Assembly (NCBI RefSeq): GCF_013423955.1
Contig: NZ_JACCKX010000001.1
Location: 3,596,001-3,660,000, forward strand
DNA from: Ottowia beijingensis
GTDB taxonomy: Bacteria; Pseudomonadota; Gammaproteobacteria; Burkholderiales; Burkholderiaceae_C
DNA length: 64,000 nt
Reading direction: 5' to 3'
Shown here: in pieces, positions 21,501 through 32,855 of the stretch
How positions within the stretch are numbered: position 1 is the stretch's first letter
How the letters are laid out: each line of letters opens with the position of its first letter
Made by a program: the position numbers and the translations under genes
The notes under the pieces: generated by a model
Seen by the model: the letters and a program-made list of their open reading frames with translations, nothing else
Databases searched by the model: none
Told to the model about the DNA's origin: nothing

Positions 21501-22065
21501 GCACCAGCAGCCAGCCCGAGTCGCGGCACGAGCCGCTGGCCTTGTGCAACGTCTGCTCGGGCGTCTGCACGCCGGGCTCCAGACGGATCAGGTAGCCAAT
21601 GTCGTGCTGCAGGCGCTGGTTGAGCCCGACCAGGAAGTCGATGGTGCGCTGCGGGCTGCGGTCGATGCCGGCCACGTAGTGGTTGAACAGATCGCCCTGT
21701 GGCGCCCGCGCCAGGTACGGTGCCAGCTCTTCTTTCAATAGCGGGTCGTAGTCGAACGGGAACTGCTCGGCGCCCGGCTCGAGGAAGAAGTCGAACGGGT
21801 TGTACACCGCCATCTCGGCCACCAGGTCGACCGTGACCTTGAACTCGGTGGTCTTGTCGGGAAACACCAGCCGCGCCTGCCAGTTGGCGAACGGATCCTG
21901 CTGCCAGTTGATGAAGTGCTGGGCGGGCTCGATCTTGAGCGAATACGAGATGATCCTGCTGCGGCAGTGCGGGGCCGGGCGCAGGCGCACCACCTGGGGG
22001 CCCAGTTGAACGGGCCGGTCGTAGCGGTAGTGGGTGACGTGGTGAAGTGCGGCGTGGATGGACAT
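18568..22065 (-). CDS. Transglutaminase-DUF2126 protein (frame broken)
   Basis: Corrected length 1,166 residues. Residues 1-300 are a transglutaminase module ([23 protein letters not shown] at the start; Cys in [19 protein letters not shown]; His in [21 protein letters not shown]). The large remainder is DUF2126, ending [35 protein letters not shown]. The family is always found with ATP-grasp/alpha-E genes, and the gene order here (this gene, 26 bases, ATP-grasp/alpha-E, transglutaminase, RidA) forms one operon. Breaks: 21075-21079 (five C, six needed), 20303-20306 (four, five needed), 19699-19700 (two G, three needed). Biochemical role unproven. Confidence 0.88.
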
Positions 22066-22155
22066 CCGGGCTCTGCCTTGGCGTGGGTTACAAACCATCC
22101 TAGCAAGCGGCAGGCCAGCGGCGGGTAGGCCATCGCCCCGAATCATTATCAGAAC

Positions 22156-22209
22156 GAAATAGGCTTCCAGAGCGCTTGCAGAAATCGCTGACAGCTCCTG
22201 AAATAATAG
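22156..22209. repeat. A-family dispersed repeat in a divergent intergenic region
   Basis: AATAGGCTTCCAGAGCGCTT, then CGCTGACAGCTCCTGAAATA: a copy in reverse orientation. It fills much of the 150 bases between the DUF2126 gene and comEC, so the promoters for both must lie within or beside it. Confidence 0.7.
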
Positions 22210-22215
22210 TGAACG

Positions 22216-24712
22216 ATGGCGTTCGACGTGCATGAAGGCAGCACCGGGGCAGCGACCCTGCGCTGGCGCGGGCAGGCGCTGGCGGCGGCGCTGGCGGGCT
22301 GGGTGCTGGGCACGGCGCTGCAGTTGCAGCAGGGCGCGCTGTGGCCGGCCGGGCGCTACCTGGCGCTGGCGATGGCCGCTGGCGCCGTGGTGGTGCTGGC
22401 GCTGTGGCATCGGTCGCGCCGCCCGGTGGCTGGCGCGGCGTTGCTGTGGCTGCTGGCGGCGGCGCTGGCCGCGTTCGCCGTCACCGGCGGGCGCGCGCAG
22501 CACCGGCTGGCGCAGCAGCTGGCGCCGGCGCTGGAGGGGCGTGACGTGGTGCTGGTGGGCACCATCGCCCGCATGCCGCAGCGCAGCGCGGTGGGCTGGC
22601 GCTTTCGCTTCGACGTCGACGAGGCGCGGCTCGACGGCGCCGCGGTGCGCCTGCCGCCGCGGGTGCAGCTGGCCTGGTACGGCTCGGTCAGCACGGCCGA
22701 CGAAACCGATGCCGCCCGGCCGCTGGCCGCCGACCTGCGCGCGGGCGACCGCTGGCAGCTCACGGCGCGGCTGAAGGCGCCGCACGGCAACCAGAACCCG
22801 CACGGCTTCGACTACGAGCTGTGGCTGTGGGAGCAGGGCCTGCGCGCCACCGGCTACGTGCGCACCGGCCCGCGCGATACGCCGCCGCGCCGGCTGGCGG
22901 TGGGCGGCTGGTCGGTCGAGCGCTGGCGCCAGTCGGTGCGCGACCGCATCCTGGGCGGTGCCAACGCGCAAGACGCCGACGCGCGGCGCTTTGCCGGCAT
23001 CGTGGCGGCGCTGGTGACGGGCGACCAGAACGTGATCGAGCGCGCCGACTGGGACGTGTTCCGCGCCACCGGCGTGGCGCACCTGATGAGCATCTCCGGC
23101 CTGCACATCACCATGTTCTCGTGGCTCGCTGTGGCGCTGGTGGGGGCGTTGTGGCGGCGGCTGGGGCGCTGGGCCGGCAGCGCGCGCTGGAACCCTGCCT
23201 GTGGCTGCCGGCGCCCACGGCGGCGCTGGTCGGCGGCGTGGCGCTGGCGGCGGGCTACGCGCTGTTCAGCGGCTGGGGCGTGCCGGCGCAGCGCACGGTG
23301 CTGATGCTGGCAACCTTCGCGGGGCTGCGGCTGTCGGGCCTGCGCTGGCCCTGGTGGCTGACCTGGCTGCTGGCCTGCGCCGTGGTGCTGGCGGCGGACC
23401 CGTGGGCGCTGCTGCAGGCCGGGTTCTGGCTCAGCTTCGTCGCGGTGGCGATCCTGTTTGCTACTGATTCAAGAGCTTCTGGCGCCCGTGGGGCGGGCGC
23501 TGGAGGCCAATTTTTCATCAAACTTCTGCGCGAGCAATGGGTGGTCACACTGGCGCTCACGCCGCTGTCGCTGATCCTGTTCGGGCAGGCCTCGGTGGTG
23601 GGCCTGCTGGCAACCTGCTGGCGATTCCGTGGGTGACGCTGCTGGTCACGCCGCTGGCGCTGGCGGGGGTGCTGTGGGCCCCGCTGTGGCAAGCCGCGGG
23701 CTGGGCGCTGGCGCCGCTGGCCTGGGTGCTGCAGGCCCTGGCCGCGTGGCCGTGGGCCAGCGTGCAGATGGCGGCGGCGCCGCTGCTGCCGGGCGTGGCC
23801 GCCGTGGCCGGCGGTGTGCTGCTGGCGCTGCGCTGGCCGTGGCCCTGGCGTCTGGCCGGCGTGCCCCTGCTGCTGCCGCTGCTGCTGTGGCAGCCGGCGC
23901 GCCCGCCCGCGGGCCAGTTCGAGCTGCTGGCGGCCGACGTGGGGCAGGGCAGCGCCGTCGTCGTGCGCACCGCCGGCCACACGCTGCTGTACGACGCCGG
24001 CCCGCGCTATTCGCTGGAGAGCGATGCCGGCCACCGCGTGCTGGTGCCGCTGCTGCGCGCTTTCGGCGAGCGGGTGGACATGCTGCTGCTGAGCCACCGC
24101 GACAGCGACCACGTCGGCGGCGCCCGCGCCATCCTGGCCACGCAGCCGGGGGCCAGCGTGCTGTCGTCCATCGAGGACGACCACGAGCTGCAGGGCACGC
24201 GCCCTGCCATGCGCTGCCAGGCCGGGCAGCAATGGACGTGGGACGGCGTCGAGTTCAGCGTGCTGCACCCCGACGCCGCCGACTACGCCACCGCAGCCAA
24301 GTCCAACGCGCTGAGCTGCGTGCTGCGCGTGCGCGCCGGCGCGCGGGTGGCGCTGCTGGTGGGCGACATCGAGACCGCGCAGGAGCTGCGGCTGGCGGCC
24401 CGCCACGACGACCTGCGCGCCGACGTGCTGCTGGTGCCGCACCATGGCAGCCGCACCTCGTCGTCGGCGCCGTTCATCGACGCCGTGCAGCCGCGCTGGG
24501 CTCTGGTGCAGTCGGGCTACCGCAACCGCTTCGGCCACCCGGCGCCGGCGGTGCTGGCGCGCTATGCCGAGCGCGGGGCGCGGGTGGTCGATTCGCCCCG
24601 TTGTGGTGCCATGCGCTGGCACAGCGGGCGCCCCGACGTGGTGCGCTGCCAGCGCGACGAAGCCCGGCGCTACTGGCACCACGAACCGATGCCGCCCATC
24701 GGCGGGCGCTGA
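22216..24712 (+). CDS. comEC: DNA uptake channel protein ComEC/Rec2 (frame broken)
   Basis: Corrected length 832 residues. Order: two N-terminal membrane helices, an OB-like periplasmic domain (DVVLVGTIARMPQRSAVGW), the competence domain with the signature VAHLMSISGLHITMFSWLA, a polytopic channel region, and a C-terminal metallo-beta-lactamase-like domain (LLAADVGQGSAVVVRT, LLLSHRDSDHVGGARAIL, LLVPHHGSRTS). ComEC carries single-stranded DNA across the inner membrane in transformation. Breaks: 23193-23195 (CCC, four needed) and 23609-23610 (GG, three needed). An A-family repeat at 23458-23526 encodes a loop (ATDSRASGARGAGAGGQFF) between membrane segments. Confidence 0.92.
23458..23526. repeat. 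A-family dispersed repeat inside comEC
   Basis: TTTGCTACTGATTCAAGAGC, TTCTGGCGCCCGTGGGGCGG, GCGCTGGAGGCCAATTTTTC: an almost canonical copy, read in frame through the channel domain. Confidence 0.8.
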
Positions 24713-24774
24713 CGCCGCGCTGGCCCGCGCCTTGCTATCCTTGATCGGTTGGGACTGGATTGGAGGTCGTGGTC

Positions 24775-26321
24775 ATGCACCCGTTCGATGAGATGTATGA
24801 AACCCTGGCGGAGGCCGGGACCGCTGGGCATGGCGACGAGGCTGGCCGCCCCATCCGCCCGCACTACCAGGCCTATGCCGGCTGGCTGCGCGCGCAAAGC
24901 CACGACGCCATGCGCGCGCGCCGCGACGAGGCCGAGATGATCTTCCGCCGCGTCGGCATCACCTTCGCCGTCTACGGCGCCAAGGACGAGGACGGCGCCG
25001 GCACCGAGCGGCTGATTCCGTTCGACCTCATCCCGCGCATCATCCCGGCCGACGAATGGGCCATGTTGGAGCGCGGCCTGGTGCAGCGCGTGACGGCGCT
25101 CAACCGCTTCGTCCATGACGTCTACCACGGGCAGGAGATCCTGAAGGCCGGCCTGATCTCGGCCGAGCAGGTGCTGCGCAACAGCCAGTACCGCGCCGTG
25201 ATGCAGGGCGTGGCGGTGCCCAACCAGATCTATTCGCACATCGCCGGGGTCGACATCGTGCGCGCCGGCAGCGAGGGCGGGCGCGGCCAGTACTACGTGC
25301 TGGAGGACAACCTGCGCGTGCCCAGCGGCGTGAGCTACATGCTGGAAGACCGCAAGATGATGATGCGGCTGTTTCCCGGCCTGTTCAGCCAGTACCGCGT
25401 GGCGCCCGTGGCGCACTACCCCGACCTGCTGCTGGAAACCCTGCGCGACAGCAGCCCCGCCGCCACCGCCAACCCCACGGTGGTGGTGCTGACGCCCGGC
25501 ATGTACAACAGCGCCTACTTCGAGCACGCCTTCCTGGCGCAGCAGATGGGTGTGGAACTGGTGGAAGGGCAGGACCTGTTCGTGAAGGATGGCTTCGTCT
25601 ACATGCGCACCACCGCCGGCCCGCAGCGCGTGGACGTGATCTACCGCCGCGTCGACGACGACTTCATCGACCCGCGGGTGTTCCGCCCCGATTCGACGCT
25701 GGGCTGCGCCGGCTTGATGGACGCCTACCGCGCCGGCCACGTGACCATCTGCAACGCCATTGGCACCGGCGTGGCCGACGACAAGTCGATCTACCCCTAC
25801 GTGCCGAAGATGATCGAGTTCTACCTGGGCGAGCAGCCGATCCTGCACAACGTGCCCACCTACATGTGCCGCGACGCCGACGACCTGAAGTACGTCATGG
25901 CCAACATGCACGAGCTGGTGGTGAAAGAGGTGCACGGCGCCGGTGGCTACGGCATGCTGGTGGGCCCGGCCGCCAGCGCGGCCGAGATCGCCGAATTCCG
26001 CCGCGCCGTGCAGGCCCGGCCCGACGGCTACATCGCCCAGCCCACGCTCAGCCTGTCGAGCTGCCCGACCTATGTCGACAGCGGCATCGCCCCGCGCCAC
26101 ATCGACCTGCGGCCCTTTGTGCTGTCGGGCAAGGAGGTGCAGATGGTGCCGGGCGGTCTGACGCGCGTGGCGCTGAAGGAAGGCTCGCTGGTCGTCAACT
26201 CGTCGCAAGGCGGGGGACGAAGGACACCTGGGTGCTGGAGGAAGAGGCGGCAGGTTCGCAGCATCAGACCCAGTCGCAAGCCGGGCAGTCCCAATGGCAA
26301 AGCCAGTCACAAGGCTATTGA
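24775..26321 (+). CDS. Circularly permuted type 2 ATP-grasp protein (frame broken at end)
   Basis: Corrected length 515 residues, the normal size for the stand-alone family. Motifs match those of the fusion at 15.9-18.5 kb: GITFAVYGAKDEDG, VVVLTPGMYNSAYFEHAFLAQQMG, YRRVDDDFIDPRVFRPDSTLGCAGLM, VVKEVHGAGGYGMLVGP and the closing SSQGGGTKDTWVLEEEA. Start ATG 24775 has TGGAGG 8 bases upstream. The frame breaks at 26212-26216 (five G, six needed); the true end is a Gln/Ser-rich tail stopping at 26321. Predicted to form amide or peptide bonds with the product of the next gene; substrates unknown. Confidence 0.88.
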
Positions 26322-26337
26322 GCACCGCGGAGAAAAA

Positions 26338-26484
26338 ATGCTGTCCCGCACCGCCGATCATCTCTTCTGGATGTCCCGCTACACCGAGCGGGCTGTTCTG
26401 TCCGCGCCAGCGGACAGGGTGCGCAGCACCACAACACCGCCGCGCGCGCCAGCGCGCCGGGGTTCGAGGCCTTACTGGAACTGA
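26338..26484 (+). pseudogene. Duplicated 5' fragment of the alpha-E gene
   Basis: Bases 26338-26394 repeat the first 57 bases of the alpha-E gene (26488-26544) with two silent differences (GATCAT versus GACCAC). The 48-codon reading frame starts MLSRTADHLFWMSRYTERA, then diverges (VLSAPADRVRSTTTPPRAP) and stops at 26484. The GGAG ribosome site belongs to this fragment, not to the full gene. It looks like a scar of partial duplication or of an insertion after codon 19. Confidence 0.75.
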
Positions 26485-26487
26485 CCC

Positions 26488-27447
26488 ATGCTGTCCCGCA
26501 CCGCCGACCACCTCTTCTGGATGTCCCGCTACACCGAGCGGGCCGAGAACACCGCCCGCATGCTCAGCGTGCACCACGACACCTCGCTGCTGCCGCAGTC
26601 GGCGGCGGTGTCGCAGCTCGGCTGGCTGGGCGTGCTGTCGCTCAGCGAGCTGCTGCCCGCCTATGCCGCGCGGCATGGCGAGGTCACGCCCGAGGGCGTG
26701 ATGCGCTTCATGGTGCTGGACGAGGAGAATCCCGCCTCCATCCTGGCCTGCCTGAAGGCCGCGCGCGAGAACGCCCGCGCCGTGCGCGGCACGCTGACGA
26801 CCGAGGTGTGGGAGACCCTGAACCAGACCTGGCTGGAGGGCCAGCGCCTGGCGCGCGAGGGCCGCTTCGCGCGCGATCCGGCCGAGTTCTTCGAATGGGT
26901 CAAGTTCCGCTCCAACCTGTCGCGCGGCGTCACGCTGGGCACCATGCTGCAGGACGAATCGTTCCACTTCCTGCGCATGGGCACCTTTCTGGAGCGGGCC
27001 GACAACACCGCGCGCATCCTGGACGTGAAGTTCCACGCCGTGGAAAGCGAGTTCTTCGGCAGCGCCAGCGAGCGCGATCTGGAGTACGACTTCTACCACT
27101 GGTCGGCCATCCTGCGCAGCGTCAGCGCGTTCGAGATCTACCGCCGCGTGTACCGCGACGTCATCGTGCCCGAGCGCGTGGCCGAACTGCTGATGCTGCG
27201 CGAGGCCATGCCGCGCTCGCTGCACCACTGCATGAGTGCCGTGATGGACAACCTGCGCCTGGTCGGCGCCGAGCCGCAGGGCGAAACCATGCGCCACGCC
27301 GGCCGCCTGCGCTCGGACCTGCGCTACGGCCACATCGACGAAATCCTGGCGACCGGGCTGCACGCCTTTCTGACGCAGTTCCTCGACCGCGTGAACCAGC
27401 TGGGCGCGCACATCAGCCGCGATTTCCTGGTGCCTTCGTTGGGGTAA
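26488..27447 (+). CDS. Alpha-E domain protein (DUF403)
   Basis: 319 residues, intact, the usual size. It begins MLSRTADHLFWMSRYTERAENTARML, the family hallmark, and continues all-helical with SRGVTLGTMLQDESFHFLRMGTFLERADNTARILDVKFH and an end TQFLDRVNQLGAHISRDFLVP. It follows the stand-alone ATP-grasp gene, with which it would act. In many bacteria this pair is followed by a transglutaminase and a proteasome-type peptidase (Anbu); here the next gene is mltB on the other strand, so that part is absent or elsewhere. Only GGAA precedes the ATG, because the better ribosome site lies before the duplicated fragment. Confidence 0.9.
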   Translation: MLSRTADHLFWMSRYTERAENTARMLSVHHDTSLLPQSAAVSQLGWLGVLSLSELLPAYAARHGEVTPEGVMRFMVLDEENPASILACLKAARENARAVRGTLTTEVWETLNQTWLEGQRLAREGRFARDPAEFFEWVKFRSNLSRGVTLGTMLQDESFHFLRMGTFLERADNTARILDVKFHAVESEFFGSASERDLEYDFYHWSAILRSVSAFEIYRRVYRDVIVPERVAELLMLREAMPRSLHHCMSAVMDNLRLVGAEPQGETMRHAGRLRSDLRYGHIDEILATGLHAFLTQFLDRVNQLGAHISRDFLVPSLG

Positions 27448-27480
27448 GGCGCGTTTCCGCAGCGTTGGCCGGCTACTCCT

Positions 27481-27570
27481 TGTTTGATAGCTGGTTGCGC
27501 TTGCTGCATATTGATTTCAGAAGAAAATGATCTGAAATCCTTTCTGGGCGTGCGCACGCAGCTATCGTTC
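27481..27570. repeat. A-family repeat, long hairpin form
   Basis: TTGATAGCTGGTTGCGCTTG at the left and CGTGCGCACGCAGCTATC at the right are inverted arms around a 45-base centre that holds TGATTTCAG and GATCTGAAAT. It fills the gap between the convergent alpha-E and mltB genes. Confidence 0.75.
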
Positions 27571-27577
27571 TTGAAGT

Positions 27578-28675
27578 TCAGCCCCGCATCGCCAGCATCA
27601 CCTCCTGCCCCAGGTCGATCACCGACATGGCGTAGTAGCTGCTCCAGTTGTAGCGCGTGATGACGTAGAAGTTCTCGGTGCCGGCCACGTACTCGGGCTC
27701 GTTGCCGGGGCGGGCGGGGTCGCCGTTCTGCAGTTCGATCAGCGCGAACTTGCCGGGGTGCGACAGGCCGCCGTGCATCGGCAGCGCGCCCTTGGCGGCA
27801 AAGCTGTCGGCGCTGAAGGAGGGCAGGATGTCGGGTGCCAGCAAGGCGTCCATCTGCGCCTCGGGTGCCAGCCGCACCGGGTAGTGCGTGCGCAGGCCGG
27901 GCTGCCAGCCGTGGCCGACGAAGTAGTTGGCCACCGAGCCGATCACGTCGGCCTCGCTGTTCCACAGATCGATGCGGCCATCGCCGTCGTAGTCGATGGC
28001 GTACCTGACCCAGCTCGACGGCATGAACTGAGGCATGCCCATGGCGCCGGCGTAGCTGCCCAGGGGGTGAGCGGGTCCATGCCGGTGCGGTGGCTCAAGG
28101 ACAGGAACTGCTCCAGCTCGTCCTGGAAGAAGGCCTGGCGCGCCTGCGCGCGCGGGTGCTGGGGCGGGAAGTCGAAGGTCAACGTGGCCAGCGCGTCGAG
28201 CACGCGGAAGTTGCCCATCACCTGGCCATAGATGGTTTCGACGCCGACGATGCCGACGACGATCTCGGGCGGCACACCGAACTGCGACTGCGCGCGGGCC
28301 AGCGTGGTGTGGTTGCGCTCCCAGAAGCGCACGCCAGCGCGGATGCGCACCGGGTCGATGAAGCGGCTGCGGTACACGCGCCAGTTCTTAGCCGTGCCGC
28401 GCGGCGCCGGCAGCATCAGGCGCGGTACGTTGGGCAGGAACACCGCCTGGCCGATCATGCCGCGCACCCACTCCGCCGGCAGGCCGCGCCGCGCCGCCAG
28501 GTCGTCGGCAAAGCGCATGGCATCCGCGCGCTCGGCGTAGTAGGTCTCGGGAGCCGGCTCGCTGCGCGCCCTTCTTGCACGATTTTGGGCGATGGACGGC
28601 GTGGATACGGCGCTAGCAGCTGCACAAAGTGTAGCAAGCAGGCGCCGACGGTCGAACAGGGGAAGGAGCGGACAT
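27578..28675 (-). CDS. mltB: Lytic murein transglycosylase B (frame broken, start uncertain)
   Basis: Cleaves peptidoglycan glycan strands to 1,6-anhydro-muropeptides in the periplasm. The fold signature is clear: VGIVGVETIYGQVMGNFRVLDAL with the catalytic Glu in GVETIYG, then GSYAGAMGMPQFMPSSWVRYAIDYDGDGRIDLWNS. The frame breaks at 28063-28067 (five G, six needed), between DPLTP and LGSYAG. The N-terminus looks like a signal peptide (FDRRRLLATLCAAASAVSTPSIAQ), but the only ATG upstream (28675) is one frame out, so either CTG 28659 is the start or another base is missing near 28663. About 360 residues. Confidence 0.85.
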
Positions 28676-28683
28676 GAAGAGTT

Positions 28684-30749
28684 TTAGCGCTGGCGCGGCC
28701 AGGCCATGCGTTGAAAGTCGCGCTGCAGTGTAGCGAGGCTGGCACTGCCCGCTGCGGCAGGTGCGTAACGAAGGCGCTCCAGCGCAAGCAGCCAGTCGGT
28801 GAGTTGCTGCCGCAGCTCGGGCGGCAGCGCGCTTTGCGATACGCGCTGCACCAGCGCGCGCGGCGGCGCCTGCGGCGGTGTGTCGATGCCGGCTTCGTCC
28901 AGCCGGCGGCGCGCGCGCGCCAGCAGGCGCAGCCAGGGTCGTGCTGGCTGCGCTCCCAGCGCGCCCAGGCGAAGCCGCCCAGCGCGGCGGCCGCCAGCAG
29001 GCCGGCGATGATGCGGGCCAGGTCCTGCCAGCTCGGGCTTTCGAAGCCCAGGTTCTTGAGCAGGTCGAACTGGCGGCTTTGCGTGTAGTTCAGCACCGAC
29101 TGGTTCCAGCGGTTGTTCACGGCTTCCCAGGTGGCGCGCAACTGCGCCAGCAGCGTGGGGCTGAGCGTGCCGATGGCACCAGCGATGGCGCCATCCGGCG
29201 CGCGCAGACGTTGGTACTGGCCGATGCGGCCCGGCATCACCGAGCCCGTCGGGTCGATGCGTACCCAGCCGCGGCCTTCGAACCACACCTCGGTCCAGGC
29301 GTGGGCGTCGGCGTTGCGCACCGTCCAGTAGCCGTCCACGCTGTTCATTTCGCCGCCCTGAAAGCCGGTGACGATGCGTGCCGGCACGCCGGCGGCGCGC
29401 AGCAACACCACGAAGGCGGAACTGATGTGCTCGCAGAAGCCTTGTTTTGTGTCGAACCAGAACTCGTCGGCCGTGTGCTGGCCGTAGACGCCGGGCTCCA
29501 GCGTGTAGGTGTAGCCGCCGGTGCGCAGGCGCTCCAGTGAGGCGCGCACCACGGCGTCGGGGTCGCCGCCGGTGCTTTGCCGCAGCTCGTCGGCCAGCGC
29601 CAGGGTGCGCGGGTTGAAGCCGTTGGGCAACTGCAGATCGGCCGAAAAGTCGCGCCGCGGGCGCTGGTCCCAGCCTGTCAGCCCGTAGCGAAACTGCGGG
29701 TGGCTCTCGGCGCGGTAGCGCAGCAGGTCGGTGATGGGGCGGTAAGTCAGCCACTGCATGTCGGCCGTCATGCGGGCATGGCGGTTGGCGGGCAGTTGCA
29801 GCGGGGCGCCGGCCACGTCCAGCGTCAGCAGCCAGGGGCGGTTGCTGGGCTCCAGCGTGACCTCGTAGCGGATCGGCTCGCCGCTCACCTGCAGGTCGGC
29901 CGGGCCGGGGGCCAAGGCGGCGTCGAAGCCGTCGCCGCCGCCACGCGATGTCCAGTTGCGGCCGTCAAAGCGGGTCAGCACCGGGCCGCGGAAGTACAGC
30001 TCGCGCTGCGGCGGAGGCGCGCCGTCGAACTTGATGCGCATGGCAATGCCTTCGTCCAGCGCCAGCTCGGCGACGTTGCCTACCTGCATGCTGGACGACA
30101 GCCCGCTGCGCCCGGTGAGCGCATCGCTGGGAATGCCCCACAGCGGCGCAAAGCGCGGGAAGAACACGAACAGCGCAATCATCACCGGCGCGCCCGCCAG
30201 CGCCATCTTGCCGGCCACCCAGGCCGATTCACGCAGGCTGGGCTGGCCCACGGGCCGGTGCGCATTGACCAGCGCCGTCAGCAGGCCCAGCAGCGCCACC
30301 AGCATGGCGGCGGCCACGGGCAGCGACTGCGAGTAGAAAAAGTTGGTCAGCATGGCGAAGAAGCCGAGGAAGAAGATGACCAGCGCATCGCGCCGGGCGC
30401 GCAGTTCCATCGTCTTCAGCGCCAGCAGCATCACCACCAGCGTCACGCCGGCGTCGCGCCCCAGCAGCGTGCGGTGTGTGGCCCAGGTGGCGGCCAGCGT
30501 GACCAGCAGCAGCCCCACCAGCCACCAACGGCCCGGCAGCGGCCGGCCGTTCAGCGCCAGCCAGCCGCGCCACACCAGCACCGCCGCCGCCAGCACGCTG
30601 GCCCACACCGGCAGGTGGGCGACCTGCGGCAGGATGACCCAGGCCACCACGACCAGCAGGAACAGCGTGTCGCGCGTCTCGCGTGGCAGGTGGGCGAAGC
30701 GGCCCAGCAGCGAGGGCCGTGTCGGCGCGGCGGCAGCGGGGCTCAGCAT
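28684..30749 (-). CDS. tgpA: Membrane transglutaminase TgpA (frame broken)
   Basis: Corrected length 688 residues. Six or so N-terminal membrane helices (DUF3488; TLFLLVVVAWVILPQVAHLP first), then a periplasmic transglutaminase core with its triad in TKQGFCEHISSAFVVLLRAAG (Cys), DAHAWTEVWFEGRGW (His) and RIDPTG (Asp), then a membrane helix and a DUF4129 tail. In Pseudomonas aeruginosa TgpA is an essential inner-membrane transglutaminase; the acceptor protein is not known. The break is at 28936-28938 (GGG, four needed; HDPWLRLLARARRR). Its ATG overlaps the stop of the DUF58 gene (ATGCTGA), so translation is coupled. Confidence 0.9.
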
Positions 30750-31728
30750 GTGGCCAACGCCTCCAGGCAGCGCAGGCGCTGGGCCGGGCCGCTGGCCGGC
30801 TTGATCTCGATGCCGGGCAGGCGCAGGCCGTAGTCCAGCCCTTGCTCGTCGGCCAGCAGCACCCAGGCGGCCAGGCGCGAAAGGCGGCCTTCCACGTCCA
30901 GCCCACCGACGCGGGCGAAGTCCAGCCACAGCTCCTGCCGCTGCATGTGCAGCGTGTCGCGGCTGACCAGTTCATCCGACTTGGCGAACTTCTTCCACAC
31001 GATCAGCTTCATCGGGTCGCCGCGCTGGTAGGCGCGCACGCCGTCGAACTCGCCCGAGGCGCGCGCACCGCCGGCCAGGCCCGCGCCCGAGCGCGGCTCA
31101 CCGGGCGGCAGGGCCGGCGGCATGGGCTCTGGCGCCGGCCACACCAGCACCTGCGCAGCCGGGCGCCACACCGTCCAGACGCGGAAGGTGCCGAGCGGAA
31201 AGCGCGTCTCGGCCGTCAGCGTGGGCACGCGGTGCAAGCCGCGCCGCGCGGGCTTGAAGCTGACCTGGACCGTGGCCTCGCCCTGCGCCGGCACGTCGGC
31301 CCACGACCAGTGGTCGGTGTCGAGCAACGCCACGCCAATGGCATGGCGCGGTGTGCGGCGGGCGTTGACCAGCTTCACATCCAGCGTGGCCAGCCCGCCG
31401 GCGAACAGCGGCTGCGGCGGCAGCAGGTGCAGCCGCAGGCCGCGCAGCGTGCCGTGGCACACCACCATGCCGGCCGCCGCGCTGCCGGCCAGCAAAAGGT
31501 GAGCAGGTAGCCCAGGTTGAGTTGGTAGTTGATGCTGCCGATCAGCAGCACGATCAGCGTGCTGGCCAGCATCCAGCCGGCGCGGGTGGGCAGGATGTAG
31601 ACGTTGCGCTGCGTCAGCAGCAGGCTGTCGGACAGCGGCAGCCGGTCGTGCCACCACCGGCGCACGCGCGCACTGGCGCGGGCGCGCAGGGCCCACCAGG
31701 GCAGGGCAGTGGCGGGGGCAGTGGTCAT
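30743..31728 (-). CDS. DUF58 domain protein (frame broken)
   Basis: Corrected length 328 residues. Two N-terminal helices (AGWMLASTLIVLLIGSINYQLNLGYLLTFLLAG) precede a beta-rich part and the DUF58 (vWA-like) signature GEFDGVRAYQRGDPMKLIVWKKFAKSDELVSRD. DUF58 proteins sit between MoxR ATPases and TgpA in a widespread operon and are thought to help assemble or regulate membrane complexes. The break is at 31494-31497 (four A, i.e. four T on the coding strand, where TFLLAG needs five), one of the few shortened A/T runs. It overlaps tgpA by 7 bases. Confidence 0.87.
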
Positions 31729-31789
31729 GGCAGGGATGGAGTCGGCACCGGGCGCGGAGGTTCAACGCGGGCGAATGAAGTTCAATAAA

Positions 31790-31882
31790 GATAGCTGTTC
31801 GCGCTCGTCATTCCTTGATTTCAGATGGTTTTGTCTTGAAATCAAGGTGTGATCAGCGCAAGCCACTATGAAAATAAAAGCA

Positions 31883-31885
<3 letters not shown>
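31790..31885. repeat. A-family repeat, long hairpin form, inside the moxR-tgpA operon
   Basis: GATAGCTGTTCGCGCTCGTC and the inverted GATCAGCGCAAGCCACTATG bracket a second hairpin, CTTGATTTCAGATG and GTCTTGAAATCAAG. It separates moxR from the DUF58 gene and would lie in their common transcript. Confidence 0.75.
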
Positions 31886-32803
<918 letters not shown>

Positions 32804-32855
32804 GCAAGTAAGGTAACGGATATTCCATGCCGTATCGTGAAAAGAGGAGACCATC

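Noticed and set aside
26338-26484. Small independent protein of 48 residues
   Set aside because: Its first 19 codons copy the alpha-E start and the rest has no conserved pattern; kept as a duplicated fragment.
27448-27577. Truncated Anbu or transglutaminase gene after the alpha-E gene
   Set aside because: The gap is filled by an A repeat and no residue pattern of either family is visible in any frame.
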